The translations under genes and the position numbers were made by a program. A DNA stretch of 7,708 bases from Gemmatimonadota bacterium. Its GTDB lineage: Bacteria; Gemmatimonadota; Gemmatimonadetes; Gemmatimonadales; GWC2-71-9. The notes under the pieces were generated by a model that was not told the origin of the DNA, did no database searches, and saw only the letters and a program-made list of their open reading frames with translations. Position 1 is the first letter of the stretch. Every line of letters begins with the position of its first letter. Shown piece after piece: positions 1 through 6,143 of the stretch. The stretch lies in assembly GCA_027294815.1 (NCBI GenBank), contig JAPULP010000121.1:1-7708 (forward strand). The letters run 5' to 3'.

Positions 1-258
1 GCCGACGACGGTAGCGTGATCCGGCTCTTGCTTGGGAGCGGAATGAAGCTGGTGGCCGTTGGAGGTGCGCTCGGCCTGGGACTCGCGTTCGTCGTGGCGC
101 GATCGCTTCAGAGTTTGCTGATCGGGATCGATTCGTTTGATACGATGACGTTCCTCGCCGTACCGATCGTCCTCGGCGGTGTCGCCGTAATAGCGGCATA
201 CATCCCGGCCCGACGGGCCAGCGGCGTCAATCCGATCACCGCGCTGAAAGCCGAATAG
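1..258 (+). CDS. ABC transporter permease, C-terminal fragment (MacB/FtsX type)
   Basis: This is the last 85 codons of a gene whose start lies before the window; the frame is open from base 1. It shows a typical FtsX-like permease tail: a short amphipathic stretch (SVIRLLLGSGMKLV), a membrane segment at about residues 16-38, a short loop (LIGIDSFDTMTF), a second membrane segment at about 51-73, then PARRASGVNPITALKAE at the C terminus. The PARRAS.V.P..AL ending is a hallmark of MacB-type and acidobacterial 'ADOP' permeases. Such proteins sit in the inner membrane with an ATPase partner and act in mechanotransmission, efflux or lipoprotein handling. The substrate cannot be told from this fragment. 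A strong hairpin 58 bases after the stop probably ends the transcript. I am sure of the family and unsure of the subfamily. Confidence 0.87.
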   Translation, partial: ADDGSVIRLLLGSGMKLVAVGGALGLGLAFVVARSLQSLLIGIDSFDTMTFLAVPIVLGGVAVIAAYIPARRASGVNPITALKAE

Positions 259-316
259 GGAAAGCCCCTCCCTCCTGTCTGCAGAACTGGCGAGCTTGAT
301 GGACGAGATGCATGAG

Positions 317-362
317 GCTGCCAGAAAGGGCTCCGGCCGAGCCCTGGCAGCGTTGTCCTTTT
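317..362 (+). terminator. Probable Rho-independent terminator after the permease gene
   Basis: A long inverted repeat is visible. The outer arms GCTGCCA (317-323) and TGGCAGC (345-351) pair perfectly, as do the inner arms GGGCTC (328-333) and GAGCCC (339-344), around a CGGCC loop. A GAAA bulge (324-327) lies on the left side only. The 3' side continues GTTGTCC then TTTT (359-362), a short and imperfect T run. It best fits termination of the permease transcript. It ends only about 20 bases before the next ATG, so it could instead be a leader structure of the following gene. Confidence 0.62.
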
Positions 363-381
363 GTCTTCGATCGGATCTGAA

Positions 382-1302
382 ATGAAACGGCAGTTGATCG
401 TTTTCGTTCTTGCCAGCATCGCACCCGGTCCTGCTAGTGCGCAGAGCGATGGCAACGCTCCCCTGATTCTCGAGTTGCCAGCAAGCACTCGCGCCTTGGG
501 GCTTGGTGGGGCATTCGTGCTGTCGGGCGCAACCGCCGACGGACTCTTTTACAATCCGGCGCTGGTCAACTCGGCCCGTGGATTCGGGATCGATGTGCAG
601 CGCTATCGCTCCACGGCTACACTGGGCACCGTCGCGGTTGCCAGAGCCCTTGGCAGCGGCGGCTTGGCCATCGGCGTTCAAGTGCTGTCGTTTTCCATGC
701 TCGGCGGAACGGTCATCTCGGTTCCCGACAACGCTGGGGCCCTCCTCCAGAATGGACCGATCGGCGCGTCGGAATTCGTGGCCCCGCTGGGTTATGCGCA
801 GGTCATCAAAGGATTCCGCGTGGGTGTGGCGGGAAAGATCATCGAGCAACGCATTGGGAACGCCCGAGATGGCACCGTGGCGTTGGACATTGGCATCATC
901 CGGAGATTCTTCGGAATTACGTGGGGCATTTCGGGACAGAACGTCGGGCGCGGCCTGACGACCGGCACCAGTAGCGTTTCCGTGCCCCTACCTCACCGCC
1001 TGACATTCGGTGCTTCCACCTCGAGTCGTCCGTTGGGCCCGCTCGACGTGTTAGCCGCCGCCGCGGTATCCCGGCGGCGCGACGGTGAGATCATTCCGGC
1101 AGGAGGAATCGAAATATCCTGGTGGCCGGTAATCGGACGGACGTTTACGGGACGGATCGGCTTGCGCCGGGTCCCCGGCGACGGAGGCAGCCCGGTTACG
1201 TTCGGGGTCGCCTTCACTTCCGATACGTTCACCTTCGAGTACGCCCTAGAGGAGTTCGACGGGCCCGGTGCGTCGCACCGGTTCGGGGTCAGGTGGAGAT
1301 AG
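382..1302 (+). CDS. PorV/PorQ-like outer-membrane beta-barrel protein
   Basis: The product has 306 residues. It begins with a clear signal peptide (MKRQLIVFVLASIAPGPASA, probable cut after Ala20), so it is exported. The mature N terminus carries STRALGLGGAFVLSGATADG followed by LFYNPALV. This matches the 'AR.MGMGGAFVA..dDa.ALYWNPAGL' signature of PorV/PorQ (UPF0164) proteins, which have a FadL-like barrel fold. The rest alternates glycine-rich amphipathic strands and ends HRFGVRWR, consistent with an outer-membrane barrel. PorV serves type IX secretion in Bacteroidota, but relatives are common in phyla without that system, and no secretion partner is visible here. I chose ATG 382 over an in-frame TTG at 361 because the TTG lies in the T run of the preceding hairpin and would put seven residues ahead of the signal peptide. 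No strong ribosome site is seen. The gene is probably transcribed alone and converges on the hydrolase gene. Confidence 0.75.
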   Translation: MKRQLIVFVLASIAPGPASAQSDGNAPLILELPASTRALGLGGAFVLSGATADGLFYNPALVNSARGFGIDVQRYRSTATLGTVAVARALGSGGLAIGVQVLSFSMLGGTVISVPDNAGALLQNGPIGASEFVAPLGYAQVIKGFRVGVAGKIIEQRIGNARDGTVALDIGIIRRFFGITWGISGQNVGRGLTTGTSSVSVPLPHRLTFGASTSSRPLGPLDVLAAAAVSRRRDGEIIPAGGIEISWWPVIGRTFTGRIGLRRVPGDGGSPVTFGVAFTSDTFTFEYALEEFDGPGASHRFGVRWR

Positions 1303-1307
1303 TCCCG

Positions 1308-1338
1308 AGTGGCCAGTGGCCAGTGGCCAGTGGCCAGT
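1308..1338 (+). repeat. Heptamer tandem repeat (GGCCAGT)x4
   Basis: Four perfect copies of GGCCAGT run from 1311 to 1338, preceded by a partial copy AGT (1308-1310). The array starts five bases after the stop of the outer-membrane protein gene. Read as CAGTGGC it points in the sense direction of that gene. Each unit junction contains the palindrome TGGCCA, so the array can also fold on itself. It is non-coding. Confidence 0.95.
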
Positions 1339-1353
1339 GAGCTATCGGGTACA

Positions 1354-1409
1354 ACTTCTACTTCCAACTACCTAGCTGCCTACTGGTTACTGGCTACTGG
1401 TTACTGACC
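1354..1409 (-). repeat. Degenerate heptamer array, inverted relative to the one at 1308
   Basis: On the + strand ACT(N)4 units start at 1360, 1367, 1382, 1389, 1396 and 1403. A 6-bp unit precedes them at 1354, and a diverged unit (AGCT) sits at 1374. The last four are well conserved: ACTGGTT, ACTGGCT, ACTGGTT, ACTGACC. On the minus strand these read CAGTAAC, CAGTAGC and similar, the same CAGTRRC theme as the neighbouring array but in the sense direction of the hydrolase gene. The stop codon of that gene (1394-1396) and its last codons fall inside the array. Units decay with distance from the gene. Confidence 0.8.
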
Positions 1410-3325
1410 CCGAAGCTCAACGGCCGCGGGGAAAACCCTACGTCGTCCACCACCACGGTACCGGCCGGCTCGAGGTCGAACAAAAACCGCACCGCACGTA
1501 TGGTCTCCAAGTTCAGCTGCGGATTCCGCGAAACAAAATCCAACAGCCGAATCGAGTAGCTCTGGAGCACAAGATCGTAGTTCTGTTCGTACGGCTGCCG
1601 ACGCCTGACACGCATCTCGAGCGGCTTCCGCACAGGACCGTACCGGCTCAGGGGAACCCGGGCGACCTGACCGGCCGCGTCCTCGACCTCGACGCTCAGA
1701 TCGATGCGCGGCTTTTCCTCTTCGTCTTCATCTCGGTCGTTGCGACTGGCCTCGTCAGACTCGCGACCCTGTGAGGAATCGGCCCGGTTGTCCGAGCTAT
1801 CGCGCGCCGGTCGGCGGGGACCAGGTTTGGCCTTTGTCGGCGCCAGCAAGAAATCCAATGTGGAGTTTTCGTCAAGATTCCACTCGCTGGCCAGAGTACG
1901 GGGCAGCCTGATGGCATACGACGCCGGTTCACCCAACGAATCGGGCTCCGCACCGGCTACGCGGTTGTTCCACCCCAACCACACCGCCTGGTTTTCCTGC
2001 GAATTGGAAGTCGTGGGCCGATTGCGTGAGCGAAGCATGAGTTTAGCTTCGCGCCACGTACCTAGACTGTCGCCATGCAGTGTCGTTCCCTTTGCCGTAC
2101 CCGACGTCACGTCGATGTCTTCTTCAAACGTGGCGACCGGCCTGAACTCGCTCCCTTCAAAACGCGTGACATACATCGTCTTCGGTAGCCAACCCCCGAT
2201 CACGCGGTGGTCGCGGAACATCGGCAAATACTCGTCCTGGTCTTTGAGCGTGGTCTCGAGAAAGGCAGAGATGTAGAGCCGGGTGACTTCACGCTGATCT
2301 TCTGGATCCATCAACGCCCTGAGGTCGAGAATACGGCCGCTTCGCGCACCGTTGTCCTTGTTGCCCCACACGGTATTCCACTGCCCATGGTTGGCCCGGT
2401 ATACGTACACGGCCGCCTTGAAATGCGGCTTTCCGTCGGTGAACTGAACGCGGTGATACAGGCGCAGGCCTTGGAAGCTCGAGACGTCGCCGTCGTGCGA
2501 ACCATGGAAAACGAGGTAGTTCACGTTTTCGACGGGCACGCGCCTGCCCGTGGGGAGATATTGGCCGTCGACCGGTGCAATCGCAACGATCGAGCGAATG
2601 CCGAAGTTGAAATCGAATTCGACAGACGCGTCATCGGGATAGCGCTCGAGTGTATTGAACGCTGCGGCGTGCCCCACCGCCTCCCCACCGCGGGAATGCC
2701 CCATCAATGCGATGCGGTCAAGATCGACTTTGCCGAAGAAAGGATTGTCTTCGTCACTATTGAACCCCCGCCAAGCTTCGAGATGCTTGAGAAGCAACCA
2801 CCCCCGTGCATCGTTCTCTTGACGTATGCCTCCATTGACGAAGTTCTCGTCTACCGAAGTCAGAATGAATCCACGGCTGCCGAGTAATTCCCCCAGGTAA
2901 CCGTATCCGGGATCCGAGAAATCGCGCATGTTGTGGTTTCCATGGACGATCAGCACTAGCGGGAACGGTCCGTCGCCTTCGGGATACCACACCCGTCCGT
3001 TGATCGGAAATTCCTTAGGCGTGAAGCCCCAATACGAATTTCGACTCTTGGCTTGTTGTCCGAGATCGACCAACTTCGACGCATCGACGGTTTCGGTGGT
3101 AATGGTCACCGAATCCCGGAATTCAGGCCGGCGCTTGTCGGTCCCGCTGCCATAGTACAGCTTCCCGACCGAGAACGCGCCCGGCCGCGCGGGATTGGGC
3201 GCATCCAGCAGCTGTTGCGACAGCACGACGTCCGCATCGTTAGGGGCTAGCTTCAACGCACCGCTGCACCCGGACGACGCACCGAGCAGCGCTACCACGA
3301 CCGTGCACTTTCGCAATCCTACCAT
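1394..3325 (-). CDS. Exported alpha/beta hydrolase (probable lipoprotein esterase/lipase-like) with C-terminal beta domain
   Basis: The product has 643 residues. The N terminus (MVGLRKCTVVVALLGASSGC) is a signal sequence ending at Cys20. The lipobox is poor (SSGC, no Leu at -3), so lipidation is likely but unproven. The catalytic core is an alpha/beta hydrolase of the chlorophyllase/PAF-acetylhydrolase-like type: strand and oxyanion region VLIVHGNHN (about 124-132), nucleophile elbow GHSRGGE with Ser211, probable acid Asp278 in HGSHDGD, and probable base His313 in ANHGQWN. A beta-rich region from about 385 resembles a carbohydrate-binding or galactose-binding-like sandwich, ending TVVVDDVGFS. 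It is interrupted by an acidic, arginine-rich low-complexity stretch at about 498-540. The substrate is unknown; an ester or polyester is plausible. The gene follows the TPR gene by 41 bases and is probably co-transcribed with it. No good ribosome site is seen before ATG 3325. The last codons lie in a heptamer repeat. Confidence 0.85.
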   Translation of the reverse strand: MVGLRKCTVVVALLGASSGCSGALKLAPNDADVVLSQQLLDAPNPARPGAFSVGKLYYGSGTDKRRPEFRDSVTITTETVDASKLVDLGQQAKSRNSYWGFTPKEFPINGRVWYPEGDGPFPLVLIVHGNHNMRDFSDPGYGYLGELLGSRGFILTSVDENFVNGGIRQENDARGWLLLKHLEAWRGFNSDEDNPFFGKVDLDRIALMGHSRGGEAVGHAAAFNTLERYPDDASVEFDFNFGIRSIVAIAPVDGQYLPTGRRVPVENVNYLVFHGSHDGDVSSFQGLRLYHRVQFTDGKPHFKAAVYVYRANHGQWNTVWGNKDNGARSGRILDLRALMDPEDQREVTRLYISAFLETTLKDQDEYLPMFRDHRVIGGWLPKTMYVTRFEGSEFRPVATFEEDIDVTSGTAKGTTLHGDSLGTWREAKLMLRSRNRPTTSNSQENQAVWLGWNNRVAGAEPDSLGEPASYAIRLPRTLASEWNLDENSTLDFLLAPTKAKPGPRRPARDSSDNRADSSQGRESDEASRNDRDEDEEEKPRIDLSVEVEDAAGQVARVPLSRYGPVRKPLEMRVRRRQPYEQNYDLVLQSYSIRLLDFVSRNPQLNLETIRAVRFLFDLEPAGTVVVDDVGFSPRPLSFGVSNQ

Positions 3326-3366
3326 GGTCTAGTCCGGGGCCTTGCCTTCAATAGGTCGCTTAGGTG

Positions 3367-4788
3367 CTAGCTCTCGGGCTTGTACCGCCAGGCAGCGATG
3401 CCTTCGCCAACGGGAGTGAGCTGGAAGCGGTCCGTTGCTTTCGAGGTCAAAGTTCGTGCCGACACCGCCTCCGTGGTTACGACGCGCCCGTCGAAATCCA
3501 CGAACTCAAACACGATAGCGGGAACGGACGTCTCCCCTTCCTTCAAATTGGAAATCGTCCCCCGCACCTGGTACCCGGCATCGCGGGGCTCGAAGATCTC
3601 TATTTCGACGTCGAAGGTCAGATCTTCAATGCGCTCCAGCATGTCGAGCGTGGCCGCCGTGTCACCGTTCAGCTGGTAGGCAGCGGCGAGCAAACGCAGG
3701 GAGTTCTCGTTCGCCGGATCGATTTCGAGTAGACGCTTGCTCACGCCCAGCATCTCCTTCGCGGCGTCCTCCCGCACTTCTCGCTCCTCTTCCAACGGCG
3801 TTTCGGTACTGTCGCGCGGTTTTGCGATCGCAAAATAACTCTGTGCCAGGTTGTAAACACCGTCGCGGTAGTGACTATTCTTTTCCAACCCCACCACGAA
3901 CGCCCGAACTGCTTGCTGGTACCGATTCGCCTGGAAGAGCGAAACGCCGGCGGAAAACACATCGAGGTCGGTCATCGCCTCGGCGTGCTCGAGAATCGTG
4001 TCGGTAAACGCGAGCGCCTCTTCGTTGCGTCCACTGGCCTCGAGAACCTGCAGCAGGCCGGTCAGTGCTTCGCGATCGTTCGGGTTGACCTGGCGGTACT
4101 GCGCATACCACACCGCGGCCGAGTCCCACTGCTGCAACATGTGGTGAAGCCGGCCGGCGTTGAACAACGACGTGATGTAGCTCTCCTCGTAGTCCCCCTC
4201 CGTTTGCCCCATCCCAATCGTTTTCTTGAACAGCTCGAGGGCCCCGGGAATGTCGTCCTGCGCGAGCAATACGCTTGCGAGATAGTAGGGGACAAAGGGC
4301 TCTTTGGTGGAAATTTGATCGGCCTGGGCAAGCGCGTCTCGTGCCGCGTCGAGGTCGTTGACCTCGAGAGCTTCGGCACCTTCGGTGTACAAAGGAACCC
4401 AGATCGACCGACGCAGGTTGTCCATGTCTTCGGCGCAATCCGGATACAGCGCTTCGGCCTTGGTAAGCGCCGAATCGGCACCCGGCAGATCGAACTCCAT
4501 GGCGTATGCGCGGCCGAGAAAATACCACACACCAGCGTTGGCTTCCTCACCGGCTTCGAGCGCGTCCACCAAGACGCGTTTTGCGTCGGCGATCGAGCGC
4601 TCACGTTGTTCGTCCGATCGCGCCTCGGTTGCCGCTTTGATGTACAACTCGGCATTCCTGACGAGAAAGTGCTGCGTGTCCAGCTCGCAGTTGGGCGGCA
4701 TGTAAATCACGAAGCCTTGTGCCGAAACCGGCCCAGCCGCACCCAACAGCGCCACAGTAGCTACTCCTGCCCAAACCACTCGCTTCAT
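3367..4788 (-). CDS. Exported TPR-repeat protein with C-terminal FxLYD-like domain
   Basis: The product has 473 residues. It starts with a signal peptide (MKRVVWAGVATVALLGAAGPVSA, likely cut before Gln24), so it acts in the periplasm or at the envelope. Most of the chain is helical tetratricopeptide-type repeats, for example AGVWYFLGRAYAMEFDLPGA, PYYLASVLLAQDDIPGALEL and FNAGRLHHMLQQWDSAAVWY, and later DGVYNLAQSYFAIA and LRLLAAAYQLNGD. About the last 80 residues are beta-rich (YQVRGTISNLKEGE, then FEFVDFDGRVVTTEAVSART) and resemble the FxLYD/DUF3426 domain seen in envelope proteins. TPR arrays bind protein partners; the partner is unknown. ATG 4788 was chosen over a TTG 16 codons upstream because GAAAGGA lies 10 bases before it and the signal peptide starts there. 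The downstream hydrolase is a candidate partner by position only. Confidence 0.85.
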   Translation of the reverse strand: MKRVVWAGVATVALLGAAGPVSAQGFVIYMPPNCELDTQHFLVRNAELYIKAATEARSDEQRERSIADAKRVLVDALEAGEEANAGVWYFLGRAYAMEFDLPGADSALTKAEALYPDCAEDMDNLRRSIWVPLYTEGAEALEVNDLDAARDALAQADQISTKEPFVPYYLASVLLAQDDIPGALELFKKTIGMGQTEGDYEESYITSLFNAGRLHHMLQQWDSAAVWYAQYRQVNPNDREALTGLLQVLEASGRNEEALAFTDTILEHAEAMTDLDVFSAGVSLFQANRYQQAVRAFVVGLEKNSHYRDGVYNLAQSYFAIAKPRDSTETPLEEEREVREDAAKEMLGVSKRLLEIDPANENSLRLLAAAYQLNGDTAATLDMLERIEDLTFDVEIEIFEPRDAGYQVRGTISNLKEGETSVPAIVFEFVDFDGRVVTTEAVSARTLTSKATDRFQLTPVGEGIAAWRYKPES

Positions 4789-4798
4789 GCGAACAAGA

Positions 4799-4805
4799 TC
4801 CTTTC
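4799..4805 (-). promoter_or_regulatory. Ribosome binding site of the TPR gene
   Basis: On the minus strand GAAAGGA precedes ATG 4788 with a 10-base gap. It is the clearest Shine-Dalgarno-like site at any start in the window and decides this start against the in-frame TTG at 4836. Confidence 0.6.
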
Positions 4806-4849
4806 TATGATCTCTCTGCCCGGCCGGAGCCGCCAAACATTCGTAGGCT

Positions 4850-4874
4850 CGGACGCACGTAGGGGATGCGTCCG
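4850..4874. other. Perfect 8-bp inverted repeat in the leader of the TPR gene
   Basis: CGGACGCA (4850-4857) and TGCGTCCG (4867-4874) pair perfectly around a 9-base loop. The structure lies 61 bases upstream of the TPR gene start and 123 bases beyond the thrC stop. No T run follows on either strand, so it is not a standard terminator. It could be an operator palindrome, a leader hairpin of the TPR mRNA, or a Rho-type 3' structure. Confidence 0.5.
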
Positions 4875-4953
4875 CTTTGCCGACTACAGCCGATCGCCAA
4901 CCCGCGGCGGAACCGGCTCTCCGCTATAGTACCCTACAATCACGGAAATGGTA

Positions 4954-4978
4954 CTGTTCTGGAGGGGTTCCCAGACAA
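4954..4978 (-). terminator. Weak hairpin after thrC, possible terminator
   Basis: TCTGG (4958-4962) pairs with CCAGA (4971-4975) across an 8-base loop. Further pairs extend the stem past a single bulged base, including one G-U in minus-strand RNA. It lies about 20 bases after the thrC stop. Only a poor T stretch (ATTT) follows on the minus strand, so terminator function is uncertain. Confidence 0.3.
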
Positions 4979-4997
4979 CCACCAAATGTCGCCGGTA

Positions 4998-6143
4998 TCA
5001 ACGATAAAGCCAACCGGCACCCGTATTGAAGACCACCACGGAATCCGCTGGTCCGATGGTTCCGTCCGCAGCCAGCTTTTCAAGCGCCACCACGGCCGCT
5101 CCGCCCTCTGGGCACATGTCGATTCCCTCCTCTGCCCCAATCCGGGCCGCAGCCGCCTGCAATTCTGGGTCGGACACGGCGAGCGCCTTCCCACCACACT
5201 CCTTGAGTGTCCTCAGCATGACCTTGCCTCCTAGCGGCCCCGGCACTCTGAGCCCATATGCGATCGTCTCGGGATTCTGCCACGGCTCCGTAACCGACGC
5301 ACCCGCGTCAAACGCCCTGACCACAGGTGCGCACCCGTCCGACTGAACGCTATACAGGCGGGGAAGCGGGCCCGCGATCCACCCGGCGTCTCTTAGCTCC
5401 TTGAACGCTTTCCACATCCCGATCAATCCCGTCCCGCCGCCGGTGGGGTAGATGATACAATCCGGCAGCGACCACCCCAACTGCTCGGCGATTTCGATCC
5501 CCATCGTTTTCTTGCCCTCGATCCGATAGGGCTCGCGCAACGTCGATACGTCGAATGCACCGCCCGAGGCAGCGAACTCCCGCGCCGCCTTACCACAATC
5601 GCCGATGTGTCCGTCCAGCAGTTGGAGATCCGCCCCGAATAACTCTATCTGCTCCAGGATGCGGAGGGGCGTGGTCCTAGGTGCGTACACCCGCACGGCC
5701 GTGCCGGCCTGCCGGCCATAGGCTGCCAACGCCACACCCGCATTCCCGGCGGTTGGAATGACGAAGGACCGGACACCCGCCCTGACGGCTCGTGTCACCG
5801 CGGCGGACAAACCACGCGACTTGAACGAGCCGCAAGGATTCTGCCCTTCGTCCTTGATCCAGACCGTTTCGACGCCGGAAGCACGCTCCAAGCTAGGCAC
5901 CCGCAGCAACGGCGTGCACCCCTCACCCAGCGTCACCGGCTCCTCGTCCTCGTCGAGCGGCATCCACTCGCGGTACCGCCACATATCCCACGCACGTGAG
6001 GCCAGCCGTGCCTTGACATCAGGGTCCGGCGCTTTGGAGTACGTCACCAGCCACGGTTCGCCGAGGCTCGAGACGGTCGGCAAGCCCGACGCGTCGTGTG
6101 TCTCGTCCGAGGCCGAGCAGACGAGTGACCAGTGGTACGTCAT
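4998..6143 (-). CDS. thrC: Threonine synthase (PLP-dependent)
   Basis: Threonine synthase converts O-phospho-L-homoserine to L-threonine in the cytoplasm, the last step of threonine synthesis. The 381-residue product has the fold-type II PLP features: LGEGCTPLL (72-80), NPCGSFKSRG with the probable PLP lysine Lys108, TAGNAG (131-136) for cofactor contacts, STLREPYRIEGKKTMG (200-215), the glycine-rich phosphate loop YPTGGGTGLIGMWKAF (232-247), and VFNTGAG near the C terminus. EPYRIEGKKTMG and PTGGGTGLIGMWKAF favour threonine synthase over threonine dehydratase or cysteine synthase. The N terminus (about 8-35) has the spacing of the zinc ribbon found in many relatives but keeps only Cys9 of the usual cysteines. 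The start ATG overlaps the uvrC stop as ATGA, pointing to translational coupling. A poor GTGAG stretch is the only ribosome-site-like sequence upstream. The family call is firm. Confidence 0.92.
   Translation of the reverse strand: MTYHWSLVCSASDETHDASGLPTVSSLGEPWLVTYSKAPDPDVKARLASRAWDMWRYREWMPLDEDEEPVTLGEGCTPLLRVPSLERASGVETVWIKDEGQNPCGSFKSRGLSAAVTRAVRAGVRSFVIPTAGNAGVALAAYGRQAGTAVRVYAPRTTPLRILEQIELFGADLQLLDGHIGDCGKAAREFAASGGAFDVSTLREPYRIEGKKTMGIEIAEQLGWSLPDCIIYPTGGGTGLIGMWKAFKELRDAGWIAGPLPRLYSVQSDGCAPVVRAFDAGASVTEPWQNPETIAYGLRVPGPLGGKVMLRTLKECGGKALAVSDPELQAAAARIGAEEGIDMCPEGGAAVVALEKLAADGTIGPADSVVVFNTGAGWLYR

Noticed and set aside
361..381. TTG at 361 as start of the outer-membrane protein
   Set aside because: The TTG is part of the T run after the hairpin and would place seven residues before a normal signal peptide. 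ATG 382 is better.
1304..1409. CRISPR array or insertion-sequence ends
   Set aside because: Units are 7 bp in direct tandem with no spacers, and no transposase or Cas gene is present. They are simple tandem repeats.
1311..1409. Classical bidirectional Rho-independent terminator at the convergent junction
   Set aside because: The arrays can pair, but the loop is long and no T run follows on either strand, so I did not call a standard terminator.
2207..2887. Open frame of 226 codons on the + strand
   Set aside because: It lies wholly opposite the hydrolase core containing the Ser211 elbow and the His313 motif, and its product has no recognisable family features.
3326..3366. Promoter between the TPR and hydrolase genes
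   Set aside because: The gap is only 41 bases and shows no convincing promoter boxes. Co-transcription is simpler.
3871..4929. Long + strand open frame (352 codons) opposite the TPR gene
   Set aside because: It is antisense to a gene with a signal peptide, a ribosome site and TPR repeats. Its own product shows no recognisable domain and runs past the real gene start. It is a mirror frame caused by GC-rich codon use.
4926..4931. TACTAT on the minus strand as a -10 box for the TPR gene
   Set aside because: No acceptable -35 box is found at 16-18 bases upstream. A single six-base match is too weak to call.
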